DNA from: Anisakis pegreffii
Lineage: Eukaryota > Nematoda > Chromadorea > Rhabditida > Anisakidae
Direction: 5' to 3'
Length of the DNA stretch: 64,000 bases
Assembly: GCA_035041965.1 (NCBI GenBank)
Contig: JAPYMA010001112.1
Location: 62,001-126,000 of the forward strand
Position numbers and translations under genes: made by a program. The notes below the pieces were generated by a model that was given only the letters and a program-made list of their open reading frames with translations, had not been told where the DNA came from and made no database searches. This document shows, piece by piece, positions 47,975-59,144 of this stretch (its first letter is position 1; every line of letters starts with the position of its first letter).

Positions 47975-50519
47975 TATTGTGACATCAATACAACAATCAG
48001 CACAAAAAGTCATGGATTACATAAGTTCAAATCGTCTCTGCTGTGATGAGTATGTAGCGAATGTGGAATTTATTTGTCTAAATCACTAATAATTTCATGC
48101 ACTAAACCTCAACACCTAACAATTGAAATGCTTGGTGCTGAGTTGTAATGCATGAAAATTAGTAGTGAATAAACTGTGGTTATTACTACTTTAAATAAGA
48201 TGAGCGAAAACAATGATTATGATTATGATAATAATGAGGATTGAGACAACAATACGATATGAGATACGAATATAACATTTATCAGATAAGGTTTGAATAA
48301 ATCTTCGACTGGTCGCTGAAGTTACTTTAATTTTGTTAGTATTCCGATTAATGATTCGATCCAGCACTAAAGTGTCCCTGACTGCCGATGAATAATGAAT
48401 TTTTGGACTGAAATGGCGAACCACAAATAGACGATGCAGCAACAAATCCGTTCAAACTTCGGGATTATTAAACTTGGCCACTGTGCTAACTGCCGGATTT
48501 GGATGGCAACGAATATCAGAGTAACGATGAATACTGAGAATAAGTCGCAAATGAAGTCGACCAACGGCTTTTGGATTTAGCTGTTCGGATACGATAACAG
48601 CGACGAAAGAAACAAGAACACATAATCGATGGACGAAGTGTAGCACAACTCAGAACGGATGAATGCACGCAATCAAGCAACAACGTTTAGATCATGCCAA
48701 AGGTGTTCTCATGCTTAAGACTGATATCTTGGAGGTGTGATTTAATGATGTACAAATAACAAAACTATGATGTGAACAGCAAAGTACAGTAGTAATTGGT
48801 GGATAACGGTTCTTTGCGCAGGCGCTAAAATCTTATAGAGATGATAGATATTTGATGCAAGATAGATGATCAAAAAAAAATCGCTACACTCGCAGCTGTT
48901 ACAAATTGAGATACAGGTGCCAATCGTAGTGCTGAGACATATAACGAGATTATTGTAGAAGATGATTGATAGGATCGAAATACATTAATATATTGAAATT
49001 CATATTAATGTTGCGAGTTTATGACCATGCGTCTTTTTTCTTCGAATTTTCCTCACGCAATAAACGAACTCAATCGCCATAATAACTGCATCAAACTTTC
49101 AGCGTACGCTAATGACATGGCAACGCGTGCATGGAATTTTAATTGTTTTAATTGCACCATTTAATTCATATAATTTCTTCTCGTTCTTCTCCTTTTTCTC
49201 TCCAGCACCACTTGGGGTAATAGCATATTCGTTGTTCGTTATCATTGTGAATTGAACTCTTCATTGTTTCAAATCAATGATTATTGAATTGAATAATACA
49301 TTTTTCGCAACTGGGACACTGTCTGATGATCAAAACTGAGTTCATGACTATTTAATGAATTAACTTAAGATGATTCCAGTCTAAGTAAACGTTCAGTGGA
49401 TGTCTGCCGTCATTGATTATTTCATTGACTGTGCATAATGAATGATGAATGACAAACATTTCAAATTCGTTTGAGTTCATGTGTGACACTTCGAATCCAT
49501 CAATTAAAAATGTTACTGCTGTAATGAATGCCCTCAGTCAATGAACACTTCTTAGCCTCCAACGCAACGTTAAATTAATGTTTCAACATAAAAGCAATGT
49601 TAATGTTAAAACTACATTCACATTTAATGTGCCTGTACTTTCATGAGCAGGTCAGCAATTCACCTCCACAAGCATATTGTAAACACACAATTTGTAGCAT
49701 TCATATCTGCATTTCATTTTGTATCTAACTGTGCGTATCTAGTGGTGCGGAAAATGTGATTGTCAATAGATTTTCTATTGTTTCCTCGTGCAAGTGCAAA
49801 AGTTTGTGAGCGTTCGATGGGTTTGATTGCGTTTGAAACACGCCCTTAACTAGAAGAAGCAAATATGAGATTTCTGCTAGCTCGATTCGAGACACTAATT
49901 CAAACGTTTGAAACGACGTATGCCTCGAGATTGATGTCATTTGAAAACTTGGTTTGACTGCTGATTTGATTTGTTCACTGTGAATTGGTGAAAGGCCTCG
50001 CAGAGAATTTTGGACTGGGTTCACTTTTGAAGGGGAAGAGAATCACAGACTCTCTTGAGTAACAGTAATGGTCACTGTCTATTCAAAATTCGCAAACCTA
50101 TCGGCTGGATTACCCGGATTAACTGCCAATCTATCGAAGATTTTCAAGTGTGATGCATAGCAACTAATCTTCCGTCCGTTCTGTTGTCGATTTTGCGTTT
50201 CATCGCCAGGATTTCCTGACCCTGTTTATTGGTTCATCAAGCCATTTGTAGGAGGCTTTCCGATTAGATGAGATTTTCATTTTGTCATATGTTACTTATC
50301 AACTGCATCACAGCACCTTCACCGTCCAACCCCTAATTTTCGCTCGAGCTCATCACCACTTCTATTGAAAATGATCTTTGCATTTCGTTTTTTTGCCTGA
50401 TTGACTGAGTTTTGTTATCTATGTTCATATGATTAAAATATTCAACATAGCCATTCATAGGTTCTAATAACGGACGCAAAAAATCTTTGAAACTGCACAC
50501 GATCAAGCGTGCATTGATT
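47975..50519. other. Intergenic, weak frames only
   Basis: Minus frames at 48,191-48,646 include one with a signal-peptide-like run (CVLVSFVAVIVSEQL) but no ATG, and another with two hydrophobic stretches. A 99-codon minus frame at 49,725-50,024 has an inner ATG. None has splice support. Most of the rest is AT-rich with TGAATGA words. Confidence 0.35.
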
Positions 50520-50587
50520 TGTGCACTTCAGAGGTGACTGATTCAACTTGCGGTTGGCCGGGTGCCGCTCGATTGTCATCAACAAAT

Positions 50588-53013
50588 ATGGAGCTGAATG
50601 GATCAGCCGTAAACGTTCTCAATTTCAACAGCGTTTTGTCTTTGAGCGTAGCAGTGGTGGCTAATGCAATGGTAATTGTGTTGTCGTACGGCCTTCAAAA
50701 TGCCGAGATTCGCGCATACAGTAGGATTATCGTATGTCAGTCTATAGTTCAACTGTGCGATGCCATTGCAGCCTATGCGATCAATCCTGTGAGTTTTGAT
50801 ATGAATCTATATGAGCTCTTCGCTGTTCCACTTTTCAAGTTTGACCAATTTACCCTCCTTGAACATGTGTCCTCAGTTCAGCTACTGTGTATGATTTGCG
50901 TATTGCTATAAGCTACTGTAGCACTAATTATTCCTCATTTCGACTCCTTACAATCTTAGACTTGAACTGAAGATGCTCAAACGACCAACAAGATTTATGC
51001 TGTGGAAAAAATTACTAAATTTCAAAACTTCAATGGTACATGAGTTGGTGAAATAGCACTTTTCCTAATTGCGTGACTGATGAAATTTCAGCGATATCTT
51101 CGGTTGCATAACCACGTACAAATGGTTGTGACTGGTCCCGCGAAACAGCTATCGTCAAGTGGTGTTATTGCGATGACAGTGTTAAGCGAAGACTTCCAGT
51201 TATTAACAATGCTCATTCTACCGTTTGCATTCATCTACCAATACAAACGAATATGCAGGTGCAACTGATTCTCACTACGATATTTATAGCAAAAAAAATT
51301 TCTTTCACATCTGTGACAACCCCTCAGTCGACTGTGATGAACCTTTCTCATTCATCAGTCCACTGACCGCAATGAATCAATTTTTGAAAGTATGGATTAA
51401 ATACTGTATATCATTACCTGAAGGTGGTGACCAGGATGACAAGAGATGACTCATAATTAAGTCGATGAAAATTCGTAATTCAGCGAAACGCACCTCATTT
51501 GAAATTTTCTTCTAAAAAAATCATGTTGCCTCAGCTAGCAGGCGGCTCAGTTAATGAGCTTCTGCTCATGCTTTTTTTATGTCCACAATATTCACAAAAC
51601 ATTTTATGCACATTGGCGAATTTCTGTAACTGAATTTCCCTGTTGACTTCTCCGTGGAATTCAGTCGTACCCATTTCGGGTCGGACATCCTACCCGCTGA
51701 AACATCCAGTTTTTCTAAATGGATACGAAAAATTGATTGTTAGGACGATAACAGTTGTGTTGCATGCCTCAATGCGAACAATATTCCAGCTCGTCCAAAC
51801 GAGCTTCAGTTTGTGCGATCACGATGATTCTGCTCGCTATCACTTTCGTTTGCGCTCTGACTGCTATTAAAAGTTTTCTGATGGTCTCTTCAATTCTTAA
51901 GATTGACAGAGAACCAAACGTCGGCTGTGCGCTTCACTTGAAGCCACGGGTACGTTTGTTTAGTTCGGTGAAACTTCTTCATAAACCGGAGTAGGTTCAT
52001 ATTTCTTTCGTAGCAGAAAGTCATGTCGTATTAAATTCACCTAACATGAAGAAACACAGTCATTGCTATTTTTTCGTTGGAAAAGATCATCAGTTATAGG
52101 AGGAATGATTCAAGCATCTAACCTACCCAATAGAAGTGTTTCAAAAATAGTTCAAATTTCTGGCAATCAGCATATTACTAGAGAGTTACTGTGCATTCAT
52201 ACCTAATGAAGGTAACTGGTAGAATGAAGCGCTCATTCATGTAACCTCAAAAATGAACTGTTTGACGTGAAAAGAAGAAGAATTCCATCTTAAGAAAATG
52301 AAATTTCGAATCATTCCCAAGAGACCAATCTTTCACATGCATGATAACTGAACAGGTGGACTGCAAAATTTCAGGGTAGCAGTCAAGGAACAATGAGTTT
52401 CGCGATGTTTCTAATAATAAATGTAACGGTTTATGCGATTGCTGCCTTTTGTGGTATCTCCACACTGCGAACGATGTCGAAATTGAACTTGTCTGAGCAT
52501 ACGAAGAAAATGCAGAAGCGTTTCACACAGCTCATTTCAATGCAGGTATTCATAAAATGTTTTCTCAATCCATCAGCACCTACTTTTCGTCGGAATCAAA
52601 GGTACTGACAAACAACTAGTGTTGTAGCTTACACATTTATACGTACGCATCAACATGAATTTTGACAGAATGTATTAATAATATGGCCAGACCGGATATG
52701 ACTGAATTTGTTTCTGATGAAATAAATTTCTAATATTGGTTATCTTCGTCAGGCACTCTTACCGTTCATTTTTCACACACTGCCGACTGCTGCTGGTTAT
52801 CTTTCATTTCGTTTCGATCTGCATCCTGTGCTCTACATTTATGTTGCGTTAAACCCGTGGCAAAATTGTGTACATCCGATTTTGTGTTTCGTCTTCATTC
52901 GGTCGTATACTGTGGCGTTTGTTCAATTGTTTTCTGGCATTCGTAATCGTGTTCAACTCATCTTTGTTTCACCAAAAAATAAAGTTCACTCAAAAGGTCA
53001 GCCCTATTTCTAG
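50588..53013 (+). CDS. Str-type serpentine (7TM) chemoreceptor, complete, five exons
   Basis: Exons 50588-50788, 51092-51258, 51790-51949, 52375-52545 and 52753-53013 join in phase (0, 2, 0, 0) and give 319 residues, the usual length for nematode Str-superfamily receptors. Seven hydrophobic segments are visible: NSVLSLSVAVVANAMVIVLS (TM1), IIVCQSIVQLCDAIAAYAIN (TM2), LLTMLILPFAFIYQYKRIC (TM3 with the aromatic-rich end), VCAITMILLAITFVCALTA (TM4), FAMFLIINVTVYAIAAFCGI (TM5), then QALLPFIFHTLPTAAGYLSF (TM6) and NPWQNCVHPILCFVFI (TM7). The SEHTKKMQKRFTQLISMQ third-loop motif is typical of the Str/Srd group. It is probably a ciliary chemosensory GPCR in amphid neurons; the ligand is unknown. The upstream TTG-initiated extension is ignored in favour of ATG 50588. 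The last exon could continue past AAAAG|GTCAGC, but a stop follows. Confidence 0.88.
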
Positions 53014-54315
53014 TATTATTATTGAATAACATTCATTCTGCTAATAAGTTGTCTGCATCCACACAATACCGCTTTTAATGTAATTGAAACGTTTCCATCG
53101 AAGATGATGCTTGAGTTATGAAATGGTGGATGTGTTCATTTTTGAATTCATTTGTTACAAAGGAATGAATATTTCTCGCCAGACTGAACCCAGAATGACG
53201 ATTCATGATGATACTAAGTTCAGAAACGGTGATCGTTAATTTGCCGCTAAGGTAAGTGCTGAACTGGAGTGAGTATTCATGAAATGTCAACAATGTTGCA
53301 CTGTCTGGTCGGGCGGCTGTTTCCTGATGGAACTAATTACTTTGTGTGTAGAGTGTTCAATAGAAATTTAGTTCGTGTGCGTGTGCACTTGTTGGCTGCA
53401 GCAAGCAACAGTTCAGATTGCATTTGCAAGTTATGATATCAGCTGAAAAAAAAACGTTGGATAAATCCATGCAAAGAAGCGCTGATTAGCCAAAGACAGG
53501 TAAAAATTAGCCAAAATTATAGAGAACTTTGAAAAAATTTATATGTGAGAAAAGTTCTCGAACGCCATGAATCTCGCAATTGACATCGCGAGAGAATTGA
53601 TTGTCAAGATTGTTTGAAATTATTCATTCGTTTCTGCTACGTAAAATATTGCTGTATTGTGGTTGTAATATGTAAAATGTTACAGGAAGCGATTTAAATG
53701 AATGTAATTGTATGAATTGTATTAATATCTGTTTTAATTGTATGAACATCTATTTTGCATACTGTAATTGTATGACTTATGTCTCTCAATCATATATGTT
53801 AACTCTATATCACAAATTTCATATTGTTCAGTTCATTTCACATTGTTCTAGTTCATTCACGCTTCGAACAACTTTACTTGCTTTACAAATTATTCATTCC
53901 CAAATTATTGTTTCACTTATAACTATTCGAATAGATCTCTCAATCGTATAATACGTTTGCGCAGTTATCATTATTATCACTAAAGTTATAAAAGGTTTAA
54001 TCACCCAAATTCGAAGTCTAGAACAAGACAAGTTTAAAGAAGTTTTGATCAAACAAGCAGTCCCCAAACATTCAGTCAAACAACCAATATCCAGAATTGT
54101 ATGACTATAACTGTTTCATGAACTGTTGACGTGGGGATTATATAGTTGTTTCATTCATTGTTTCTCATGAAATGCGTCCTGCCGCAATTCATCACTAAGA
54201 ACAAAGTTTATTCAATCTCTCTCATTGTCAGACTGAGAGGCATTAGTTGACGTTCGAAAGTGAAAAATTTATTATGAATTGATTGCAAAGATATCAACAA
54301 CCTGAAATTGCTAAT
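53014..54315. other. Intergenic between convergent genes
   Basis: AT-rich DNA, with an array-like run of TAATTGTATGA words at about 53,700-53,780. Nothing coding was found. Confidence 0.5.
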
Positions 54316-54321
54316 TTTATT
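54316..54321 (-). terminator. Polyadenylation signal AATAAA (lipase)
   Basis: TTTATT on the plus strand, 43 bp past the lipase stop codon in minus-strand sense. Confidence 0.5.
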
Positions 54322-54363
54322 TCATTCAGAAATTCCATTTCTGTCAGTGATTTTATCGGAAGA

Positions 54364-56763
54364 TCACTTTCTGATTTGAGATGCACCAATCGGAGCCATT
54401 GGTCTACTAAAGTCTTCCGTGGGATTGAAAAATCGGTGAACTCTGTTTCGTTCACTGTCAGGCCATTGGTTGATTTGCGTTTGCAAGCGGACTTGTGAAT
54501 CATGCGAGAAACGTAGCGTGTTTGTCAAATGACGTCTTCTCTTCCTGCGTCGCAGACCGTTTTGCCTATACCATTTCGCTCCCATATGAACGGGGCAGCC
54601 ATATTCACCATAATCGGATAGCTGAAAAGAAGGAAGTATTCTCATTTCTCATGTAGTGTTATTTCTTCCTTGAAACCACGTAGATTGACTGAGTGGTTGC
54701 AAATAACTGCGATAGCACGGAATTGATGGATATAATGCAATAGCAGCAATGGAAATGAACCATTTTAAGTGGATCTTATCACTGCTAAAATAGTGAACAC
54801 ATCAGTTTAGTTGTTCCTCATTCGTACATTAATAATAGCAGCTTATTATTCAGAAATTGAGCAATTGGTTTGCCGATGGTTGAGGGCAACACGCAAAGTG
54901 TTTATTGATAATACTGGATTATATACTGGATTGGTATTTGGCTGTGTTAATTTACATGAAGTATTTACGGCAACGGTCATTCGTTAGTGCTTGGTTGTGG
55001 AATGTCTAATGTGCGAATCGTTATGAATGCATTGATTAAAATCGTTGCTTATTATTATTGGTCTCGAAAGATCACTGGCTTACTACTGTAGGATATTTCA
55101 AACAGCCACTCTGAGCATTCATTGGACGCTCATCACTCCTGCAATACTGTACTCGAAAAGTTTTATGAGCAGTGATGGTGTTAGAGGATCAACTTACTTT
55201 GCGATCGAAGTATACCGCATGCTCGAAGGTCTGGGTAACTTCTATACGATAGTCATAGATATGCATATCACTACATTGGAAGTCCTCGTTTCTCGGTTCT
55301 CCCAAACATTCCGTATGTTTTTCATTGTATCCCATACCATCCTTATACCTGGAAAAGACCCCTAATCGTTCGGATGATAATTTCATAAAGAGGAGCTGAA
55401 CATCAATCGTGTTTCTTCTTCCTTTGAATATTGTGTTTAGCTCAGAATTCTCGTACACATTCAATTCTGGAGCTCTCGAAATGGTTGTAATTGTGAATGC
55501 ATCAAACTGCATGAGTATTCCATGCAATAAGTGGTAGCGTGCTAAATTGAGTTTTTACTGAGTCAGAAATTCACTTACCATATTTCAGTACCTTGATGAT
55601 AGAAGCCATTCGTATGGGGACTGCATGGTTTACTTGGATTGTTACCATTATAGTAATATTCATTCTTGTCGCACGGCGGCATATGCGGCATCAGGTCTGT
55701 TTTGTGGACAACTCGATAACTGCAATATTATTCGACTTCATATCACTCATCATGTGTCATCAATCAGCTATTCGCATGACAATGTTCGTCATATTGAGAA
55801 CTTAAATGATTCTCACGTATTCGGCACTAAACGATCGTAGTGTCTTGCAAAGTTTACGTCGCCAACGCGGGGTTGTCCAAACGTTACCACTTTGACCTGG
55901 TGCGATTCACGATGACCCATAACTACCGTCTTCATAGCACTCAGTGATGCTACTGCTCCTCCTACGAAACGATTATAAATCTTGATACTTAAGCAGTAAA
56001 TGCAACGGATGAACTGATAATTGAATAGAAGCAGTATATCGAAACCTGATGAATGTCCGGTGAACGTTACTGGATATGACCGAAATCGAGGATCACTCAG
56101 ATGCGTCTCAAGTCCTTGTTTCCATTGCACGTGCGCAGTTTCATGAAATTCTTTGTGCACCTGCAATACACCAATTGTCAATAGCTTCACTGTTTTAATG
56201 ATTATCCATACTGGTGAGCCTTCAATGATCATTGATTTATACGAATATGATAACGTTTTATTCGAAGCATACCTCTCCAAATGAATAAAATTGGCGTTTT
56301 TCTATGCGGCCATTTGGTCCATATGAAAGCAGCGCTGAGGAGGCGATCACTGCATGAAATACAACAATGTATCGTCGAACTACATCCGAACGCATCACAA
56401 AATAAGAACGCGTATTTCCTGCGCGGTCGAAAAGTCTATCGCCTCTATGTACAATTCTCCATCGTTGATCTTTTGGTAACCAACTGAAAACAAGTGCCCT
56501 CAAATGAGCATGAAGACGGTAGGACTATTGAGTTGTACCATGCAATTTTCATTGATCGAAAAAGTTGAAGAGTCATGATCAAATTAATCCCAGAATGCCG
56601 CTCACTTCTGAACACATGGGTTCGGATCATGCGCATAGGCAGCTCCGGATAGGTATGCCAATATCTTAGCTTCAGTTTCATTATATCCCAACTGATGTGC
56701 ATGCGTTGTGGCAATCATGCAAATCACAACGATGCTGCAAAGGATCAATTTCGTCAGATCCAT
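54364..56763 (-). CDS. Secreted class 3 (fungal-type) lipase, complete, seven exons
   Basis: Exons 56763-56606, 56483-56273, 56160-56046, 55961-55817, 55719-55579, 55348-55198 and 54621-54364 join in phase to 392 residues. A trans-splice-type acceptor (CGTTTAG) lies 16 bp upstream of ATG. Residues 1-22 are a signal peptide (MDLTKLILCSIVVICMIATT). The nucleophile elbow is GHSSGGA, split by an intron after GHSSG; TFGQPRVGD follows. The catalytic Asp is in VVHKTDLMPHMPP and the His in FEHAVYF, so the Ser-Asp-His triad is present. The nematode-type Cys-rich end is present (HTECLGEPRNEDFQCSD, DYGEYGCP), then an unusual Arg-rich tail (RQNGLRRRKRRRHL) of about 70 residues. The usual FRGT oxyanion motif reads FHAV, and the preceding Cys pair is missing. 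It would be secreted and act on glycerolipids if active. Confidence 0.88.
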
Positions 56764-57391
56764 CGTTGATCAACGACACCTAAACGAACAATATCATCCA
56801 TCACCCATCAAATTGCTCCCATTGGACACTGAAAGCAGCATGAATGTGGAAACCATGAGCTCTAAGATATGACCAAATAATAATACATGTAAAAGCTGTC
56901 ACAATACGAGAATTAATGTAAAAATGGACGAAAATTCCAATATTTCGATAGCAAATATCTCGTAGGCGAAGCAGATATCAGAGAACCTTTCGGTAATAAT
57001 CATCGCATTAAAAGCTGCTGGCCGAGCACTTCGTTACGATACCGGCGAAATGACTTTTCAACGGAAGCAACATTAGATGCAATATTTAATGGTGTATTTC
57101 ACCAACGTCTAAGTTACAGCGATATCAGCTGTGAACATTGCTGCAATGCATAAAACATTTTCACAACATCGAATGATATTTCAACATATTCAAGAATTCC
57201 AACGTTTTCCCGTTATTTAAAATCGACGTCAGATGGAATATTTTATAGCTTATTTCACAAGAAAATTATTCTAAAATTTCTCTAATAATGATTTAACCAT
57301 TAAAATGGTGAATATTGATCTCGTTCCCTTCTTCTAACCACGCAATTTACTCAAAATCAGTGAGAACGTGCGTTCCAGTAGAACCGTGTTC
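56764..57391. other. Divergent promoter region
   Basis: Separates the head-to-head lipase (-) and orphan (+) genes. No frame worth listing; a shared regulatory region is possible. Confidence 0.45.
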
Positions 57392-57422
57392 TTAGTGTCA
57401 CTGAATTGCTACTGTTTATACG

Positions 57423-58058
57423 ATGTCGTTGCGAAAAATTACTGTTTATTATTGCTGCATTTTGCGTCGTAATGGGTCATTTGAAATAACAAAGCACTGG
57501 TACATTGAAGAAGTGTTTTGGCTATTGAACGGGTCGGTATCAACCAACTTAAGAGGTGCGATCATCGGATTTTTACTCGGGAAGGATCACGAATTGCGAT
57601 CGATTTGCAAATGTCAAGTCACAGGCAGTGAGTGTTTGCACGCGATCTTGGGAATAGCGAATCCCAGCTTTCGAATCTCGATCTTGATCGCGGGAATCAT
57701 CTTTTGGGAATGTATGGAATTTCCCGGAAACATAACATACGTCTGTACAAATTTGATAGTATACTTATCACGAATGAAGCATCAGCTGAATGCGAATCTC
57801 GCTGATGATATCTTATGTACACTTCTGGCGAGGACTAACGACCGCGGAATACCGACTTTGTTGCATTTGATGAGATATATGAATGATCCTGATCGCATCT
57901 GGAATGGAACAGATTATGCGGGGTATCAGATGGTGAAAGAAAATATTGTGGAACTAACAGTGAATTTATCTGCATGGTTGTTCGGTGCGAGCAGAGAAAA
58001 TGAGTCAAGGTACAACTCATCGATGGCAACTGAACCATCCAAGGACGGGAATGAATAA
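57423..58058 (+). CDS. Intronless orphan, 211 aa, unknown
   Basis: A single uninterrupted frame from ATG 57423 to TAA 58056-58058. A splice-acceptor-like TTCTTAG lies about 30 bp upstream, which fits trans-splicing. Codon use is clearly coding and the frame needs no intron, unlike every other supported complete gene here. Helical, mixed hydrophobic/polar segments run through it (EEVFWLLNGSVSTNLRGAII, NANLADDILCTLLARTND, GIPTLLHLMRYMNDPDRIWN), which look like HEAT/ARM-style helical repeats, followed by a polar tail with several Asn/Ser (SRYNSSMATEPSKDGNE). No signal peptide. I do not recognise the family. A recent retrocopy or lineage-specific gene would explain the lack of introns. AATAAA lies at 58175. 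Confidence 0.7.
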   Translation: MSLRKITVYYCCILRRNGSFEITKHWYIEEVFWLLNGSVSTNLRGAIIGFLLGKDHELRSICKCQVTGSECLHAILGIANPSFRISILIAGIIFWECMEFPGNITYVCTNLIVYLSRMKHQLNANLADDILCTLLARTNDRGIPTLLHLMRYMNDPDRIWNGTDYAGYQMVKENIVELTVNLSAWLFGASRENESRYNSSMATEPSKDGNE

Positions 58059-58174
58059 GATATTGATTTCTCAAAGAAGATAGAGTCGATGATGAATTTC
58101 CAAGATTCCGTAAGTTGGAAAAAATAACGCGAACAGCAAAATAATGCTTGAAATGCATTTGTTTGAGGTGACAA

Positions 58175-58180
58175 AATAAA
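58175..58180 (+). terminator. Polyadenylation signal AATAAA (orphan gene)
   Basis: Lies 117 bp past the stop codon on the plus strand. Confidence 0.4.
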
Positions 58181-59071
58181 GAGCGGCGAGTATTGTATGA
58201 CAATGATTGTAGAACATGTTTGAAACACTTGCACCGATAAGTGTCGGAAGTGAGCGAAGCTTCTCTGCTTTTTTTGTACAAAACTGAGAAATCGGATGAG
58301 TGATGCAACAGTCAACGTTGCAACCTTTCTGAGAATTTGTTTCGAGTCTCACTGAACTTTTTTTTCATCTCTTGTTGTTGTGTCAGTCTTTACTCTACTT
58401 TTTCCTCGCAATGATTATTCATTTCATTACGGTTTTATTTCGATTGTTTTGTTTTGTTGAATTTTTTTCAATTTGGTGAGTTTCGTTGGATAAACTCTTT
58501 TATGATTGGTTATGAAAACAATGGTCCAAAAAGATTGTATTGATCAACGCATCAAGGTATTCTGTATTTCAAAAGTTGCCTCACAATCCCAGGATCATCC
58601 CGAGATTGGAAAACAACTTTTTTCCTTGTTTTTTTCTGAAATAACTTTCTATTCCTTAATTTGCTGACACAACTTCTTAATTTTCTAAAACGGTTGGAAA
58701 GAAACTCGTATGCTTTTCTTGTCAGCTTTCGCATCTGTGACTTTTTGGTTATAGAATGCGATTATGGAATTAGTTATAGAATTATACTTTTTGTTTATAA
58801 AATCGAGGCGTTTTTGCGTTTTGAACAAATCAGATTATTACTACAAAAGAGAAACTCTACGAACTTTATCTGTAGATGATTAATAATACCGTCAAGTTAT
58901 TTGAGATGTACTTATTGCAATCAAAAGAAGTGATTGCACCTCATCAGCAACTACATATCTGTTCCTTATATTACGTTGCAAAAACATCAACAATCGTTGT
59001 ACATCTTATTGCATGAGAAAACAACGTATGGAATAATTATTGGTCATAATCAATACAATTTCACGGTACAT
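58181..59071. other. Intergenic between convergent genes
   Basis: T-rich sequence on the plus strand (many TTTTT runs, 58,350-58,460). No coding exon was seen. Confidence 0.5.
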
Positions 59072-59077
59072 TTTATT
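59072..59077 (-). terminator. Polyadenylation signal AATAAA (HAD gene)
   Basis: TTTATT on the plus strand, about 68 bp past the HAD stop codon in minus-strand sense. Confidence 0.45.
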
Positions 59078-59144
59078 TGATATACCAAATAAAGTTGCGC
59101 ATGGATAATGAGCATTATGTAGATCATAAGTACAGACCGACTGA

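Noticed and set aside
55189..55527. 112-codon minus-strand ORF treated as one exon
   Set aside because: Only 55348-55198 is exon 6 of the lipase; the upstream part precedes the acceptor and is intron.
57835..58315. Minus-strand ORFs of 129-157 codons opposite the orphan gene
   Set aside because: They are shadows of the plus-strand 211-codon gene, with poor codon use and no splice sites.
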